Source: Spirilliplanes yamanashiensis (lineage in GTDB: Bacteria; Actinomycetota; Actinomycetes; Mycobacteriales; Micromonosporaceae). From it: a stretch of 64,000 bases of DNA. The notes under the pieces are model-generated. The model was given only the letters and a program-made list of their open reading frames with translations, was not told the DNA's origin and did not search any database. Within the stretch, counting starts at the first letter, position 1; each line of letters starts with the position of its first letter. Both the position numbers and the translations under genes were made by a program. Positions 9,126 to 20,203 of this stretch are shown piece by piece. The DNA is taken from assembly GCF_016863475.1 (NCBI RefSeq), contig NZ_BOOY01000028.1, forward strand, positions 1 through 64,000, read 5' to 3'.

Positions 9126-10175
9126 ATGGGGCAGCCGGCCGGATCCAGGTGCACCGCCGAGGAGATCCGCTTCGCGCTGCCCGACCCCGGCCACCGGTAC
9201 ACCGGCGTGCGCCTGCTGCAGCAGGCCGGCCTGCCGCGCGTCGACTTCGCCCGGGACGACGACGGCGTCTGGCGGCTCAGCCTGCCGCGCCCGGCCGCCT
9301 GGCGGCTGGAGTACAAGCTCGAGCTGCGCCACCCCGACGGCGGCGTCGAGCAGGTCTGCGACCCGCACAACCCGCGCCGCGTCGGCGGCGACTTCGGCGA
9401 CTCCTCGGTGCTGCTCTGCCCGGAGTACACGCCGCCCGCCTGGCTGCACCGGCCCGGCGCGCCCGGCGACCGGCACGAGCTCACCCTGCCCGTCCCCGCC
9501 CTGCACACCACCCTGACCGCCCAGGTGTGGTCGCCGCACGAGGCCACCGACCGCATCCTGCTGGCCCACGACGGCACCGGCTACGACCGGTGGGCCGGCC
9601 TCACCCGCTACAGCGCCACGATGATCGCCGACGGCGTGCTGCCCCCGCACCACGTCGTGCTGCTCGACGCCCCGGACCGGCTGGAGTGGTACTCGGCCAG
9701 CCCGGCGTACGCGTGGGCGCTCGCCGCCGACGTGCTGCCCCGGCTGTGGACCGCCCTCGGCGGGACCCGGCCGGTCGTGGGCGCCGGCGCCAGCCTCGGC
9801 GCGCTCGGGATGCTGCACGCCCAGCGCCGCTACCCGGGCTGCTTCGGCGGGCTGTTCCTGCAGTCCGGCAGCTTCTTCCAGCCCCGGCACGACCGCCAGG
9901 AGTCCGGCTTCCGGCGCTGGCTGCGCATCGTGCGGTTCACCGGCCGGGTCCGGCGCACCACCGCCGCGCCCGCCGTGCCGACCGTGCTCACCTGCGGCAC
10001 CGTGGAGGAGAACCTCGCCAACAACCGCGACATGGCGCGCTGGCTGTTCCGCCAGGGCTACCCCGCCGCGCTGTACGAGGTGCCCGACGCGCACACCTGG
10101 ACGGCCTGGCGCGACGCCCTCGACCCGTACCTCACCGACCTGCTCCGCCGCGTCTGGCCGCCCGAACGGCACTGA
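9126..10175 (+). CDS. Enterochelin esterase-like alpha/beta hydrolase
   Basis: This 349-residue protein has an N-terminal early-set (Ig-like) domain of about 110 residues, around FALPDPGHRYTGVRLL, and a C-terminal putative-esterase fold as in Fes/IroD. The nucleophile elbow is GAGASLG with serine 223. Acid candidates lie in the CGTVEENLANNRDMARWL stretch, and the histidine in PDAHTWTAWRD. No signal peptide is seen, so it is cytoplasmic. The following gene, an ATP-grasp-like protein, starts 13 nt downstream, and the two are probably co-transcribed. No siderophore genes are in the window, so ferric-siderophore hydrolysis is only one option; another ester or thioester substrate is equally possible. 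Confidence 0.8.
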   Translation: MGQPAGSRCTAEEIRFALPDPGHRYTGVRLLQQAGLPRVDFARDDDGVWRLSLPRPAAWRLEYKLELRHPDGGVEQVCDPHNPRRVGGDFGDSSVLLCPEYTPPAWLHRPGAPGDRHELTLPVPALHTTLTAQVWSPHEATDRILLAHDGTGYDRWAGLTRYSATMIADGVLPPHHVVLLDAPDRLEWYSASPAYAWALAADVLPRLWTALGGTRPVVGAGASLGALGMLHAQRRYPGCFGGLFLQSGSFFQPRHDRQESGFRRWLRIVRFTGRVRRTTAAPAVPTVLTCGTVEENLANNRDMARWLFRQGYPAALYEVPDAHTWTAWRDALDPYLTDLLRRVWPPERH

Positions 10176-10188
10176 AGGAGGCACCCCC

Positions 10189-11418
10189 GTGACCGACCAC
10201 CTCATCGGCCTCTTGCTCGGCGCCGAGGACGACTGGCCGCGCGCCTACGAGGCCCTGCTGCGCCGCCTCGGCGCGGTCACCGCCCCGGACGGCGGCAAGC
10301 ACCGGGTGCGCAGCGTCCGGGTCAGCATCGAGCCGTTCGACCTGCGCGCCAAGCCGCAGCACGAGCTGGTCATCGACCGGCTCGCGCACTGGTACTACCA
10401 CCCGCGCGAGTGGCTCAAGAAGATCGCGCTGATGGACGACGTGTACCTGCTGAACAGCCCGTTCACGTTCCAGTCGATGGAGAAGCACGCCGCCTACTGC
10501 GCGATGATGCGCCTCGGGCTCAAGGTGCCGCCGACCGTGCTGGTGCCGTACAAGAACCCGGTCGAGAACTCCCGGTGGGCGTACACGGCGGCCCGCTACA
10601 ACCAGCCGTTCGACCTGGACGCGGTCGCCGAGACCATCGGCTACCCGCTCTACATGAAGCCGTACGACGGCGGCGCCTGGGTGGGCGTGTCGAAGATCCG
10701 CAACCGCGAGGAGCTGCACGCCGCGTACGACGCCTCGGGCGAGCGGCTGATGCACCTGCAGCAGTCCGTCGAGGGCTTCGACGTGTTCGCCCGCTCGCTG
10801 AGCATCGGGCCCGAGACGATGGTGATGAAGTTCCGGCCCGAGCTGCCCATGCACGACCGGTACGCCGTCGACCACTCGTTCCTGACGCCCGAGACCGGCG
10901 ACGAGGTCGTCACCATCTCCCGGCTGGTCAACGCGTTCTTCCGGTGGGAGTTCAACTCCTGCGAGTCGCTGGTGCGCGGCACCGAGGTGCACCCCATCGA
11001 CTACGCCAACGCCTGCCCCGACGTCGCCGTCACCTCGCTGCACTACTACTTCCCGTGGGCGATGGCGGCGCTGCTGCGCTGGACCGTCTTCTGCGTGGTC
11101 ACCGGGCGCCGGCCGCGGCTGGACATGGACACCGCCCGCTACTTCGCCATCGCCGACGACCCGCAGCTGTCGTACGCCGAGAAGCTGGCCGGCTACCGGC
11201 GCCTCGCCGACGAGTACTTCGAGGTGGACAGGTACCAGGAGTTCTGCGCCACCGCGCTGGCCCACGTCGACGAGCTGGTCCTGGAGTGGGTGACGAGCAC
11301 CGAGTTCGACTCGTTGCTGAAGGAGACGGTGCGGGCGACGTACCCGCCGCACGAGCACGACCGCTTCCTCGGCCACTTCGGCGGGCTCGTCGACGCCTGG
11401 GTGCGCGACCAGGGCTGA
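10189..11418 (+). CDS. ATP-grasp-like protein paired with the esterase
   Basis: This 409-residue protein has an ATP-grasp/RimK-type look. A pre-ATP-grasp region of about 100 residues is followed by a lid-like segment with the lysine-bearing stretch YPLYMKPYDGGAWVGVSKI (about 153-171). Acidic and Asn residues in the FNSCESLVRGTEVHPIDYAN region resemble the metal-binding triad. The usual ATP-grasp signatures are divergent, so the fold is likely but not certain. The start is GTG with GAAGGAGG 6 nt upstream, 13 nt after the esterase stop. If active it would ligate an acyl group to an amine or thiol, and the upstream esterase could hydrolyse or transfer the product. No substrate can be assigned. 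Confidence 0.6.
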   Translation: MTDHLIGLLLGAEDDWPRAYEALLRRLGAVTAPDGGKHRVRSVRVSIEPFDLRAKPQHELVIDRLAHWYYHPREWLKKIALMDDVYLLNSPFTFQSMEKHAAYCAMMRLGLKVPPTVLVPYKNPVENSRWAYTAARYNQPFDLDAVAETIGYPLYMKPYDGGAWVGVSKIRNREELHAAYDASGERLMHLQQSVEGFDVFARSLSIGPETMVMKFRPELPMHDRYAVDHSFLTPETGDEVVTISRLVNAFFRWEFNSCESLVRGTEVHPIDYANACPDVAVTSLHYYFPWAMAALLRWTVFCVVTGRRPRLDMDTARYFAIADDPQLSYAEKLAGYRRLADEYFEVDRYQEFCATALAHVDELVLEWVTSTEFDSLLKETVRATYPPHEHDRFLGHFGGLVDAWVRDQG

Positions 11419-11476
11419 CGTGGCTGTCGGTGCCCCCGGGTAGCGTCTGTCGACGACACGGGGGAGGTGGCCGGGC

Positions 11477-14389
11477 TTGCGGGTGGTACACGGCTTCGTC
11501 GCGGCGTCCGGCGCGCCCCTGCTGTGGGCCGAGACCGGCGTCGTGCCGCCGCCCGGCGGCCGGCGCGGCCGCGCCGCCGTGCCGCACCCGTTCGCCGCGC
11601 CCGCCGCCGAGCTGGCCGCCGCCCTGCCCGGCGCCGCGCCCGCCGGGCCGGTCGCGCTCGACCTGCCCACCGTCGGCGCCGCGCCCCTGCCGTCGCCGCA
11701 GCTCGGCCGCGCCGCCCCGCGCCGCGGCACCTTGCGCGCCGCCGCCTGGACCGTCCCGGCCGTCGCCCCCGGTCCCGGCCTCGCCGACCTGGCCGACGAC
11801 CTCGCCGTCGCCTGGCCCGAGGCCCGCCTCGGCGTCTCCGCGGCGTGGCTGGCGGCGCTGGCCGCGTTCGCCGCCGACCTGGTCGCCCGCGGGCGCGTGC
11901 TGCCCACCGCGGCGGCGCGCTGGCGGGCCGTGCTCACCGGCGCCGACGCCACCCGGCACGCCGAGCTGCTGCGCGCCCAGCCCGCCGCCGCCCGCGGCGC
12001 CTACACCGCCGCCGACGCGCAGCGCGCCGCCCTCGACCACCTCGCCGACGCCGCCGTGCGCGCCCGGCTCGCCGCCGGCGGCGACGTTCTCGCCGCCGGC
12101 CACCCGTGGGTCGCCGCCCTCGCCGGCGGCCCGGCGGCCTCCGCCGCGCCCCGGCTCGCCGACGCCCTCGACCGCTGGCAGGGCGACGCCCTCGAACCGG
12201 CCCGGGTCCGGCTGTGCCTGCGGCTGTCGCGCATCGAGGACGAGGAGGACACCGACGGCGCCGGGTGGGTGCTCGACTTCCACCTCCAGCCGCTGGCCGA
12301 CCCCAGCGTCGTCGTGCCCGCCTGGGCCGTGTGGCGCGACACCGAGGCGACCCTGCGGCACTGGACCCACCGGCCGTCCGACGACCTGCTCGGCGGGCTC
12401 GCCCGCGCCGCCCGGCTCTACCCCGACCTCGCCGACGCGCTCACCGTCCGGCGGCCGTCGGAGCTGCTGCTCGACACCGAGGGGGCGTACCGCTTCCTCA
12501 CCCACGCCCCCGAGCTGGCCCAGGCCGGCCACGGCGTCTTCCTGCCCGCCTGGTGGCGGCGGCCGCTGGAGCTCGGCCTGGCCCTGGAGACCCGGTCCGG
12601 CGCGCCGGGCGCGGTGCTGCGCGACGAGTACGTCGGGCGCAAGGCCGCCGTCGACTTCCGCTGGCGGCTGGCGCTGGGCGGCGACCCGCTCACCGAGGAC
12701 GAGCTGGTCACCCTCGCCCGCGCCAAGACCCCGCTGGTGCGCTTCCGCGGCCGCTGGGTGCTGCTCGACCCCGACCGGCTCGCCGCCGGGCTGCGCTTCC
12801 TCGCCACCGGCGCCGGCGGCCGGATGACCGCCGCCGACGCGCTGCGGGTGCTGCGCCCCGACGAGCCCGGCGTGCCGCTGCCCGTCACCGCCGCCACCGG
12901 CACCGGCTGGGTCGCCGACCTGCTCAACGGGCGGCTCGCCGACACGCTGTCCCTGGTCGGCCCGCCGCCGTCGTTCGCCGGCACGCTGCGGCCGTACCAG
13001 CGGCGCGGGCTGTCCTGGCTGGCGTTCCTCGACTCCCTCGGCGTCGGCGCCTGCCTCGCCGACGACATGGGCCTCGGCAAGACCGCGCAGGTGCTGGCGC
13101 TGGAGGCGCACTGCCGGGCCGCCGGGCCGCGCCCGCCCACCCTCGTCGTCTGCCCGCTGTCGGTGCTCGGCACGTGGCAGCGCGAGGCCGCCCGGTTCAC
13201 CCCCGGCCTGCGCGTGCAGGTCCTGCACGGCGCCGACCGCGCCCTCGACCCCGCCGCCGACCTGGTGGTCACCACCTACGCCACCGCCGCCCTCGACGCG
13301 ACCCTGCTGGCCGCCACGACGTGGGACCGCATCGTGCTCGACGAGGCGCAGCACATCAAGAACAGCGCCGCCGGCGTCGCCCGCGCCCTGCGCACCGTGC
13401 CCGCCCGGCACCGCGTCGCCCTCACCGGCACCCCCGTGGAGAACCGCCTCGCCGAGCTGTGGTCCATCCTGGACTTCGTCAACCCCGGCCTGCTCGGCCC
13501 GCTGTCCGTGTTCCGCGCCCGGTACGCGGTGCCGATCGAGCGGCACGCCGACGAGGCCGCCGCCGCCCGGCTGCGCACCCTCACCCGGCCGTTCCTGCTG
13601 CGCCGCACCAAGAACGACCCGGGCATCGCCGCCGACCTGCCCGCCAAGCGCACCCGCACCCAGTTCTGCACGCTCACCGCCGAGCAGGCCACGCTCTACC
13701 AGGCCGTCGTCAACGACATGCTCCAGCGGCTCAAGGAGACCTCCTCCATCGCCCGGCGCGGCCTGGTGCTGTCCGCCATCACCAAGCTCAAGCAGGTCTG
13801 CAACCACCCCGCCCACCTGCTCGGCGACGGCTCGCCGCTGGCCGGGCGCTCCGGCAAGCTCGACCGGCTGGAGGAGATCCTCGACGCCGCCCTCGCCGCG
13901 GGCGAGCCGGCCCTGTGCTTCACCCAGTACGCGGCGTTCGGCGCGCTGCTCCAGCCCCACCTGGCGGCCAGGTTCGGCGCGCCCGTGCGCTACCTGCACG
14001 GCGGCGTGCCGCGCGGCGCCCGCGACGCGCTGGTCGCCGGGTTCCAGGCCGACGAGCGCCCCGGCGTCTTCCTGCTCTCGCTCAAGGCGGGCGGCACCGG
14101 CATCGACCTCACCGCCGCCCGGCACGTCGTCCACATCGACCGGTGGTGGAACCCGGCCACCGAGGCGCAGGCCGCCGACCGCGCCTACCGAATCGGCCAG
14201 ACCCGCGACGTGCAGGTGCACACGCTGATGTGCCTCGGCACCGTCGAGGAGCGCATCGACCGGCTGGTGCGCGACAAGGAGCACCTCGCCGAACGCGTCG
14301 TCGGCAACGGCGAGGGCTGGCTCACCACGCTCACCACCGCCGCCCTGCGCGACCTGGTGCGGCTGTCGCCGGAGGCCGTCGGTGACTGA
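11477..14389 (+). CDS. SNF2-family DEAD/DEAH-box helicase
   Basis: This 970-residue Swi2/Snf2 ATPase has an N-terminal region of about 480 residues (bacterial SNF2-associated), followed by the two RecA-like lobes. Walker A DDMGLGKTAQ lies near residue 530, DEAQ box VLDEAQHIKN near 620, motif III TGTPVENRL, and the C-terminal lobe has LKAGGTGIDLTAA and the arginine-finger region RAYRIGQTRDVQVH. It should translocate on double-stranded DNA and remodel nucleoprotein. The start is TTG at 11477, 6 nt after GGGGAGGTGG; a GTG lies two codons later. It overlaps the SWIM zinc-finger gene by 8 nt, a common actinobacterial pairing. The biological role, repair or transcription recycling, is not established. 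Confidence 0.9.
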   Translation: MRVVHGFVAASGAPLLWAETGVVPPPGGRRGRAAVPHPFAAPAAELAAALPGAAPAGPVALDLPTVGAAPLPSPQLGRAAPRRGTLRAAAWTVPAVAPGPGLADLADDLAVAWPEARLGVSAAWLAALAAFAADLVARGRVLPTAAARWRAVLTGADATRHAELLRAQPAAARGAYTAADAQRAALDHLADAAVRARLAAGGDVLAAGHPWVAALAGGPAASAAPRLADALDRWQGDALEPARVRLCLRLSRIEDEEDTDGAGWVLDFHLQPLADPSVVVPAWAVWRDTEATLRHWTHRPSDDLLGGLARAARLYPDLADALTVRRPSELLLDTEGAYRFLTHAPELAQAGHGVFLPAWWRRPLELGLALETRSGAPGAVLRDEYVGRKAAVDFRWRLALGGDPLTEDELVTLARAKTPLVRFRGRWVLLDPDRLAAGLRFLATGAGGRMTAADALRVLRPDEPGVPLPVTAATGTGWVADLLNGRLADTLSLVGPPPSFAGTLRPYQRRGLSWLAFLDSLGVGACLADDMGLGKTAQVLALEAHCRAAGPRPPTLVVCPLSVLGTWQREAARFTPGLRVQVLHGADRALDPAADLVVTTYATAALDATLLAATTWDRIVLDEAQHIKNSAAGVARALRTVPARHRVALTGTPVENRLAELWSILDFVNPGLLGPLSVFRARYAVPIERHADEAAAARLRTLTRPFLLRRTKNDPGIAADLPAKRTRTQFCTLTAEQATLYQAVVNDMLQRLKETSSIARRGLVLSAITKLKQVCNHPAHLLGDGSPLAGRSGKLDRLEEILDAALAAGEPALCFTQYAAFGALLQPHLAARFGAPVRYLHGGVPRGARDALVAGFQADERPGVFLLSLKAGGTGIDLTAARHVVHIDRWWNPATEAQAADRAYRIGQTRDVQVHTLMCLGTVEERIDRLVRDKEHLAERVVGNGEGWLTTLTTAALRDLVRLSPEAVGD

Positions 14390-15137
14390 CGAACCCCGCT
14401 GGTCCGAGCCGTTCGTGGCGATGATCGAGTCGCTCGGCATGGGCCCCCGGCTGGCCCGCGGCCGCCGCGACGCCCGCGCCGGGCACGTGCGCAGCCTGAC
14501 CATCAACTCCAGCCTCGTCGTGGCGCAGGTCCGCGGCCCCGAGGAGACCGTCGCCCACCGGGCCCGCATCGCCGTGCGCGCGTACGGCGCCGCCGAGTGG
14601 GCCCGCATCGAGGACCACCTGGCCGCCGAGGCCCGGTACGCGGCCGACCTGCTCGTCGGCCGCATGCCCGCCGACATCGCCCGGGTGTGCGCGGCGCTCG
14701 GCCTGCCGCTGCTGCCGGAGTCCATCGGCGACATCGCGATGGACTGCACCTGCGACGACCCGGTCCGGCCCTGCCCGCACCTCGCCGCCACCTGCTACGC
14801 GCTGGCCGCCTCGCTCGACACCGACCCGTTCGGCATGGTCGCCTGGCGCGGCCGCTCCCGCGAGGAGCTGCTGGCCCGGCTGCGCCCGGCCGCGCCCGCC
14901 GCGCCGTCCTCCACTCCGTCGCCCGCCGCGGTGGACCTCGCGTCCTTCTGGGACGCCCCGCCGCCGGCCGCCCCGGGCGCGGACGCCGGCGCCCTCGGCG
15001 TGCAGGTGGCGATCGTCGGCCTGCCCGGCGTGGTGCGCCGCCCCGACGCGCTGCTCGACGAGCTCGGGCCGCTGGTCGTCGACGGCGCCGACATCACCGG
15101 GCTGCTGCGCCCGCTGTACCGCAGGCTCGGACCGTGA
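14382..15137 (+). CDS. SWIM zinc-finger protein, SNF2 partner
   Basis: This 251-residue protein carries a SWIM zinc finger, CTCDDPVRPCPHLAATCY (CxC...CxH; about residues 123-140), a module that binds DNA or protein. The N-terminal 110 residues are alpha/beta (VRSLTINSSLVVAQVRG); the C-terminal half is Pro/Ala-rich and ends with a conserved-looking DALLDELGPL segment. The GTG start lies inside the end of the helicase gene with an 8-nt overlap, so the two proteins are surely made together and probably act together, the SWIM domain perhaps delivering the helicase to DNA. That division of labour is inference. Confidence 0.85.
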   Translation: MTDEPRWSEPFVAMIESLGMGPRLARGRRDARAGHVRSLTINSSLVVAQVRGPEETVAHRARIAVRAYGAAEWARIEDHLAAEARYAADLLVGRMPADIARVCAALGLPLLPESIGDIAMDCTCDDPVRPCPHLAATCYALAASLDTDPFGMVAWRGRSREELLARLRPAAPAAPSSTPSPAAVDLASFWDAPPPAAPGADAGALGVQVAIVGLPGVVRRPDALLDELGPLVVDGADITGLLRPLYRRLGP

Positions 15138-15145
15138 TCAGCCGA

Positions 15146-15151
15146 TAGCCT
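15146..15151 (+). promoter_or_regulatory. -10 box for a leaderless chaA transcript
   Basis: TAGCCT ends 6 nt before the ATG at 15158 and no ribosome-binding site intervenes. This suggests a leaderless mRNA independent of the upstream helicase/SWIM unit. Confidence 0.4.
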
Positions 15152-15157
15152 CGGGGC

Positions 15158-16324
15158 ATGCTGAGCACCCTGCGCCGCTGGGAGGTCGCCGTCCCGCCGG
15201 TCGCCCTCGTCGTGCTCGCGGCCACCTGGGGCCGGAAACTCGGGGCCGGCGTCGTCCTCGCCCTCGTCGCCGTCGCCCTCGTCGCCGCCGTCGTCGCCGC
15301 CGTCCACCACGCCGAGGTGGTGGCGCACCGCGTGGGCGAGCCGTTCGGCACGCTGATCCTCGCCATCGCCGTCACGGTGATCGAGGTCGGCCTCATCGTC
15401 ATGCTGATGTCCGCCGGCGGCGACGGGGCGGCCACCCTGGCCCGCGACACCGTCTTCGCCGCATTCATGATCGTCTGCAACGGCGTGATGGGCCTCTGCC
15501 TGCTCGTCGGCGCGCTGCGGCACCGCGTCGTGTCGTTCCGGGTCGAGGGGGTGACGGGCGCCCTGGCGACGCTGAGCGCCCTGGCCACGCTCGCGCTGAT
15601 CCTGCCCGCGTTCACCACCAGCTCCGCCGGCCCCACGTTCTCGGCGCCGCAGCTGGCGTTCGCGGGCGTGGCGTCGCTGGTGCTGTACGGCACGTTCGTG
15701 TTCGTCCAGACGGTGCGCCACCGCGACTACTTCCTGCCCGTCGAACCGGCGCCCGCCGCCGGCCCCCGCGCCGCCGCCCGGCCCACCGGCGCTGCGGCCG
15801 ACCGCGCCGGCGACCCCGCCGACGACCCCGCCGACGGCCGCGCCGACGATCACGCCGCGCCGCCCACCGCCCGGGCCGCCGCCGGCAGCCTCGGCCTGCT
15901 GCTGGTCTGCCTGGTCGCCGTCGTCGGGCTCGCCAAGACCGCCTCGCCGGCCATCGAGTCCGGGGTGGCCGCCATCGGCGCCCCGCGCGCGGTCGTCGGC
16001 GTCGCCATCGCCCTGCTCGTGCTGCTGCCCGAGACGGCGGCGGCCGTGCGCGCCGCCGCCCGCAACCGCATCCAGACCAGCTTCAACCTGGCGCTCGGCT
16101 CCGCCCTGGCCAGCATCGGCCTGACCATCCCGACGATCGCGGTGGCGTCGGTGTGGCTGCCGGGCCCGCTGGCGCTCGGCCTGGGTCCGAAGGAGATGGT
16201 CCTGATGGCGATCACCGTGGTGATCACCACCCTGACCGTCGCGCCCGGGCGGGCCACGCTCCTGCAGGGCGTGGTCCACCTGGTCACGTTCCTGGCGTTC
16301 CTGTTCCTGGCCGTGACGCCCTGA
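15158..16324 (+). CDS. chaA: Ca2+:H+ antiporter, ChaA-type CaCA family
   Basis: This 388-residue cation/proton antiporter has eleven or so hydrophobic helices in two inverted halves. Half 1 contains alpha-repeat GEPFGTLILAIAVTVIEV (about 63-80), with the exchanger glutamate. Half 2 contains PETAAAVRAAARNR followed by SFNLALGSALASIGLTIP. A central Ala/Asp-rich cytoplasmic loop (about 205-245) links the halves. It exports Ca2+, and possibly Na+ or K+, in exchange for protons at the cytoplasmic membrane. It is convergent with phosphoglucomutase, 18 nt away. The family assignment is firm; the ion preference is by homology only. Confidence 0.85.
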   Translation: MLSTLRRWEVAVPPVALVVLAATWGRKLGAGVVLALVAVALVAAVVAAVHHAEVVAHRVGEPFGTLILAIAVTVIEVGLIVMLMSAGGDGAATLARDTVFAAFMIVCNGVMGLCLLVGALRHRVVSFRVEGVTGALATLSALATLALILPAFTTSSAGPTFSAPQLAFAGVASLVLYGTFVFVQTVRHRDYFLPVEPAPAAGPRAAARPTGAAADRAGDPADDPADGRADDHAAPPTARAAAGSLGLLLVCLVAVVGLAKTASPAIESGVAAIGAPRAVVGVAIALLVLLPETAAAVRAAARNRIQTSFNLALGSALASIGLTIPTIAVASVWLPGPLALGLGPKEMVLMAITVVITTLTVAPGRATLLQGVVHLVTFLAFLFLAVTP

Positions 16325-16342
16325 CGGGCGCGGGCCGGCCGG

Positions 16343-17986
<1,644 letters not shown>

Positions 17987-18094
17987 GGGAGCCTCCTGGG
18001 GATCGCGGGCCGCTCCGCACCGGCGGCGATGGCCCGTCGGCGAGGCTCTGCCTGTCCGGATCGTACCGGTGTCGCCGGAGGCCCGCACACGGCG

Positions 18095-19795
18095 ATGAAC
18101 CATTCCGGCCCCGCGTCCGAACTACCTGTCGTGGATGGGGACACTGCCGCCGCTCACCCCGCCCCGGCCCGCCGGCGGGTGCTGTTCGCCGCGCTCGCCG
18201 GGCTCGTGGTCGCCCTGCTCGTGCCCGCGCCCGCCCGCGCGCACGCGGCGCCGCTGGCGACGACGCCGGCGACCGGCACGGTGATCGGGGCGTCGCCCGC
18301 GACGGTGACCGTGACGTTCAGCGAACCCGTGGCGGTGGTGCCCGGCCGGGCGCAGGTGCTCGCCCCGGACGGCGAGCGGATCAGCGGCGAGGCCACGGTG
18401 GCCGGGGCGGTGCTCACCATCCCGGTGCGCCGGGCGCAGCGGCCGCTCGGCACGTACCTGGTCAGCTACCGGATCATCTCCGCGGACAGCCACCCGGTCG
18501 GCGGCGGCTTCACGTTCTCCGTCGGGGCGCCGTCGGCGCCGCCGGAGGCCGCCGAGGCCGACCGGGTCCACCCGTCGGTCGCGGTGGCGCTGCCCGCCGT
18601 GCGCTACCTGGGGTACGCGGGGCTGACGCTCGCCGCCGGCCCGGCGCTGTTCCTGGCGCTGCTGTGGCCGCGGCGGCTGTCCCGCGCCGGCGGGGTGCGG
18701 CTGGTGCGCGCCGGGCTGGCGCTGGTGGCGTTCAGCGCGGTGGCGGGGGCGTGGCTGCAGGCCCCGTACACCTCGGGCCTGCCGGCCTGGCGGGCCTCGC
18801 CCGGCGCGCTGGCCGCGGCCCTGAACTCGCCGTTCGGGCTGGCCATGGCGCTGCGGCTGGCCGCCGTGGGCGCCGTCGCCGCGCTGCTCGGCCCGGTGCT
18901 GCGCGGCACGGCCGGGCGGGCCCGCGGACTGGCCGTGACGGCGGTCGCGGTGGCCGGGCTGGTGAGCTGGCCGCTGTCCGGGCACGCCGCGGCGTCGCCG
19001 CTGCCGCCGGTGAGCATCGCCGCCGACGTGGTGCACATCGCCGCCATGGCGGTCTGGCTGGGCGGGCTCGTCGTGCTGGTCGGGGTGCTGCTGCGCCGGG
19101 CCGACCCGCGAGCCCTCGGCGTGATCCTGCCCGCCTGGTCGCGGTGGGCGCAGCTGGCGGTGGTGTGGCTGGTCGGCGGCGGCCTCGTGCAGGCCGTCAT
19201 CGAGGTCGGCGCGCCCGGCAACCTCGTCGGCACCGGCTACGGGCGGCTGCTGCTGGCCAAGACGGCGCTGCTGGTGGGGGTGCTGGCCGCCGCCGCGTAC
19301 GCCCGCCGGCTGGTGGCCCGCCGCGCCGTCGTGACGACCGGGCCGCGCCGCATCCGGCGCGCGGTCGGCGCCGAGGTGGCCGCCACCACGGTCGTGCTGG
19401 CGCTGAGCTCCGTGCTGGTGCAGGCCACCCCCGGCCGGGTCGACGCCGCCGAGGCCGCCGCGGCGGCCGGCGCCGGCACCTCCGGCACCCTCACCTCCGC
19501 GCTGTACACGCTGCAGTTCGACATCTACCCGGTGCAGCTGGGGGAGAACAACACGGTGCACGCGTTCGTGTACACCGCCGACGGCACGCCGCTGCCCGCC
19601 GAGGAGTGGCAGATCACCACCGCCCTGCCCGCCCTCGGCGTCGAGCCGGTGAAGACGCCCATGCTCGGCGTGCGGCCCCACCACGCCATGGGCGCGGTGA
19701 CGTTCCCGGTGGCGGGGGAGTGGGAGGTGCGCTTCACGGTGCGCACCTCGCCGGTGGACCAGGCCACCGTGGCGACGCGGGTGACCGTCCGGTAG
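18095..19795 (+). CDS. CopC-CopD fusion copper protein with an extra C-terminal domain
   Basis: This protein of about 566 residues has three parts. A signal peptide ends at PAPARA (residue 49), leaving histidine 50 as the mature N-terminus, the usual CopC copper ligand. The CopC beta-barrel follows (about 50-145), with VTVTFSEPV and the conserved [14 protein letters not shown] CopD membrane domain of about eight helices (about 170-430) has the histidine-bearing PLSGHAAAS and [15 protein letters not shown]. An extracytoplasmic beta-sandwich, FixH/YtkA-like, is at about 440-566. Such fusions take up copper for cuproenzymes. The start is uncertain: ATG 18095 lacks a Shine-Dalgarno and an in-frame GTG lies at 18131, but both keep the signal peptide. 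Confidence 0.87.
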   Translation: MNHSGPASELPVVDGDTAAAHPAPARRRVLFAALAGLVVALLVPAPARAHAAPLATTPATGTVIGASPATVTVTFSEPVAVVPGRAQVLAPDGERISGEATVAGAVLTIPVRRAQRPLGTYLVSYRIISADSHPVGGGFTFSVGAPSAPPEAAEADRVHPSVAVALPAVRYLGYAGLTLAAGPALFLALLWPRRLSRAGGVRLVRAGLALVAFSAVAGAWLQAPYTSGLPAWRASPGALAAALNSPFGLAMALRLAAVGAVAALLGPVLRGTAGRARGLAVTAVAVAGLVSWPLSGHAAASPLPPVSIAADVVHIAAMAVWLGGLVVLVGVLLRRADPRALGVILPAWSRWAQLAVVWLVGGGLVQAVIEVGAPGNLVGTGYGRLLLAKTALLVGVLAAAAYARRLVARRAVVTTGPRRIRRAVGAEVAATTVVLALSSVLVQATPGRVDAAEAAAAAGAGTSGTLTSALYTLQFDIYPVQLGENNTVHAFVYTADGTPLPAEEWQITTALPALGVEPVKTPMLGVRPHHAMGAVTFPVAGEWEVRFTVRTSPVDQATVATRVTVR

Positions 19796-19852
19796 GTGTC
19801 GGCGGCAGCCCGGCGGGGCAGTAGGGGGGCCACCCATTCCCCGGAGGCCCCC

Positions 19853-20194
19853 ATGCACGTCTCCGTCATCGACCAGCCCGACGACACCGTCGTCGTGACG
19901 GTCCGCGGCGACCTCGACCTGGACACCGCCCCCGCGCTGCGCGAGGCGTTCGACGGCGCCCTGCGCCGGCCCCGGCCCCGGGTGGTGGTCGACCTGTCCG
20001 GCCTGCAGTTCTGCGACTCCACCGGGCTCAGCGCGTTCGTGGTCGGCGCCCGGCACGCCGCTGCGCAGGGCGGCTGGGTGCGGCTCGCCGCGCCCAGCGA
20101 CTGGGTGCGCGGGCTGTTCGACACCCTCGGCCTGACCCGCCGGATCGCCGTCTACCCGGATGTCGCGAGCGCCCTGACGGAGGCCGCTGCCTAG
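19853..20194 (+). CDS. STAS-domain anti-sigma factor antagonist
   Basis: This 113-residue STAS protein resembles RsbV/SpoIIAA. It starts MHVSVIDQPDDTVVVTVRGD; the phosphoacceptor serine sits in the loop VVVDLSGLQFCDSTGLSAF (DST). The fold matches the other STAS protein of this window (8725-9081), but the sequences differ, so they are not a recent duplication. GGAGG lies 7 nt before the ATG. There is no cognate anti-sigma kinase nearby. It lies 57 nt after the CopC-CopD gene, and the YaaA gene follows. Confidence 0.88.
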   Translation: MHVSVIDQPDDTVVVTVRGDLDLDTAPALREAFDGALRRPRPRVVVDLSGLQFCDSTGLSAFVVGARHAAAQGGWVRLAAPSDWVRGLFDTLGLTRRIAVYPDVASALTEAAA

Positions 20195-20197
20195 AGT
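20192..20197 (+). promoter_or_regulatory. -10 box for a leaderless yaaA transcript
   Basis: TAGAGT overlaps the stop of the STAS gene and ends 6 nt before the GTG at 20204. No ribosome-binding site is present between them. Confidence 0.4.
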
Positions 20198-20203
20198 TGC
20201 CGG

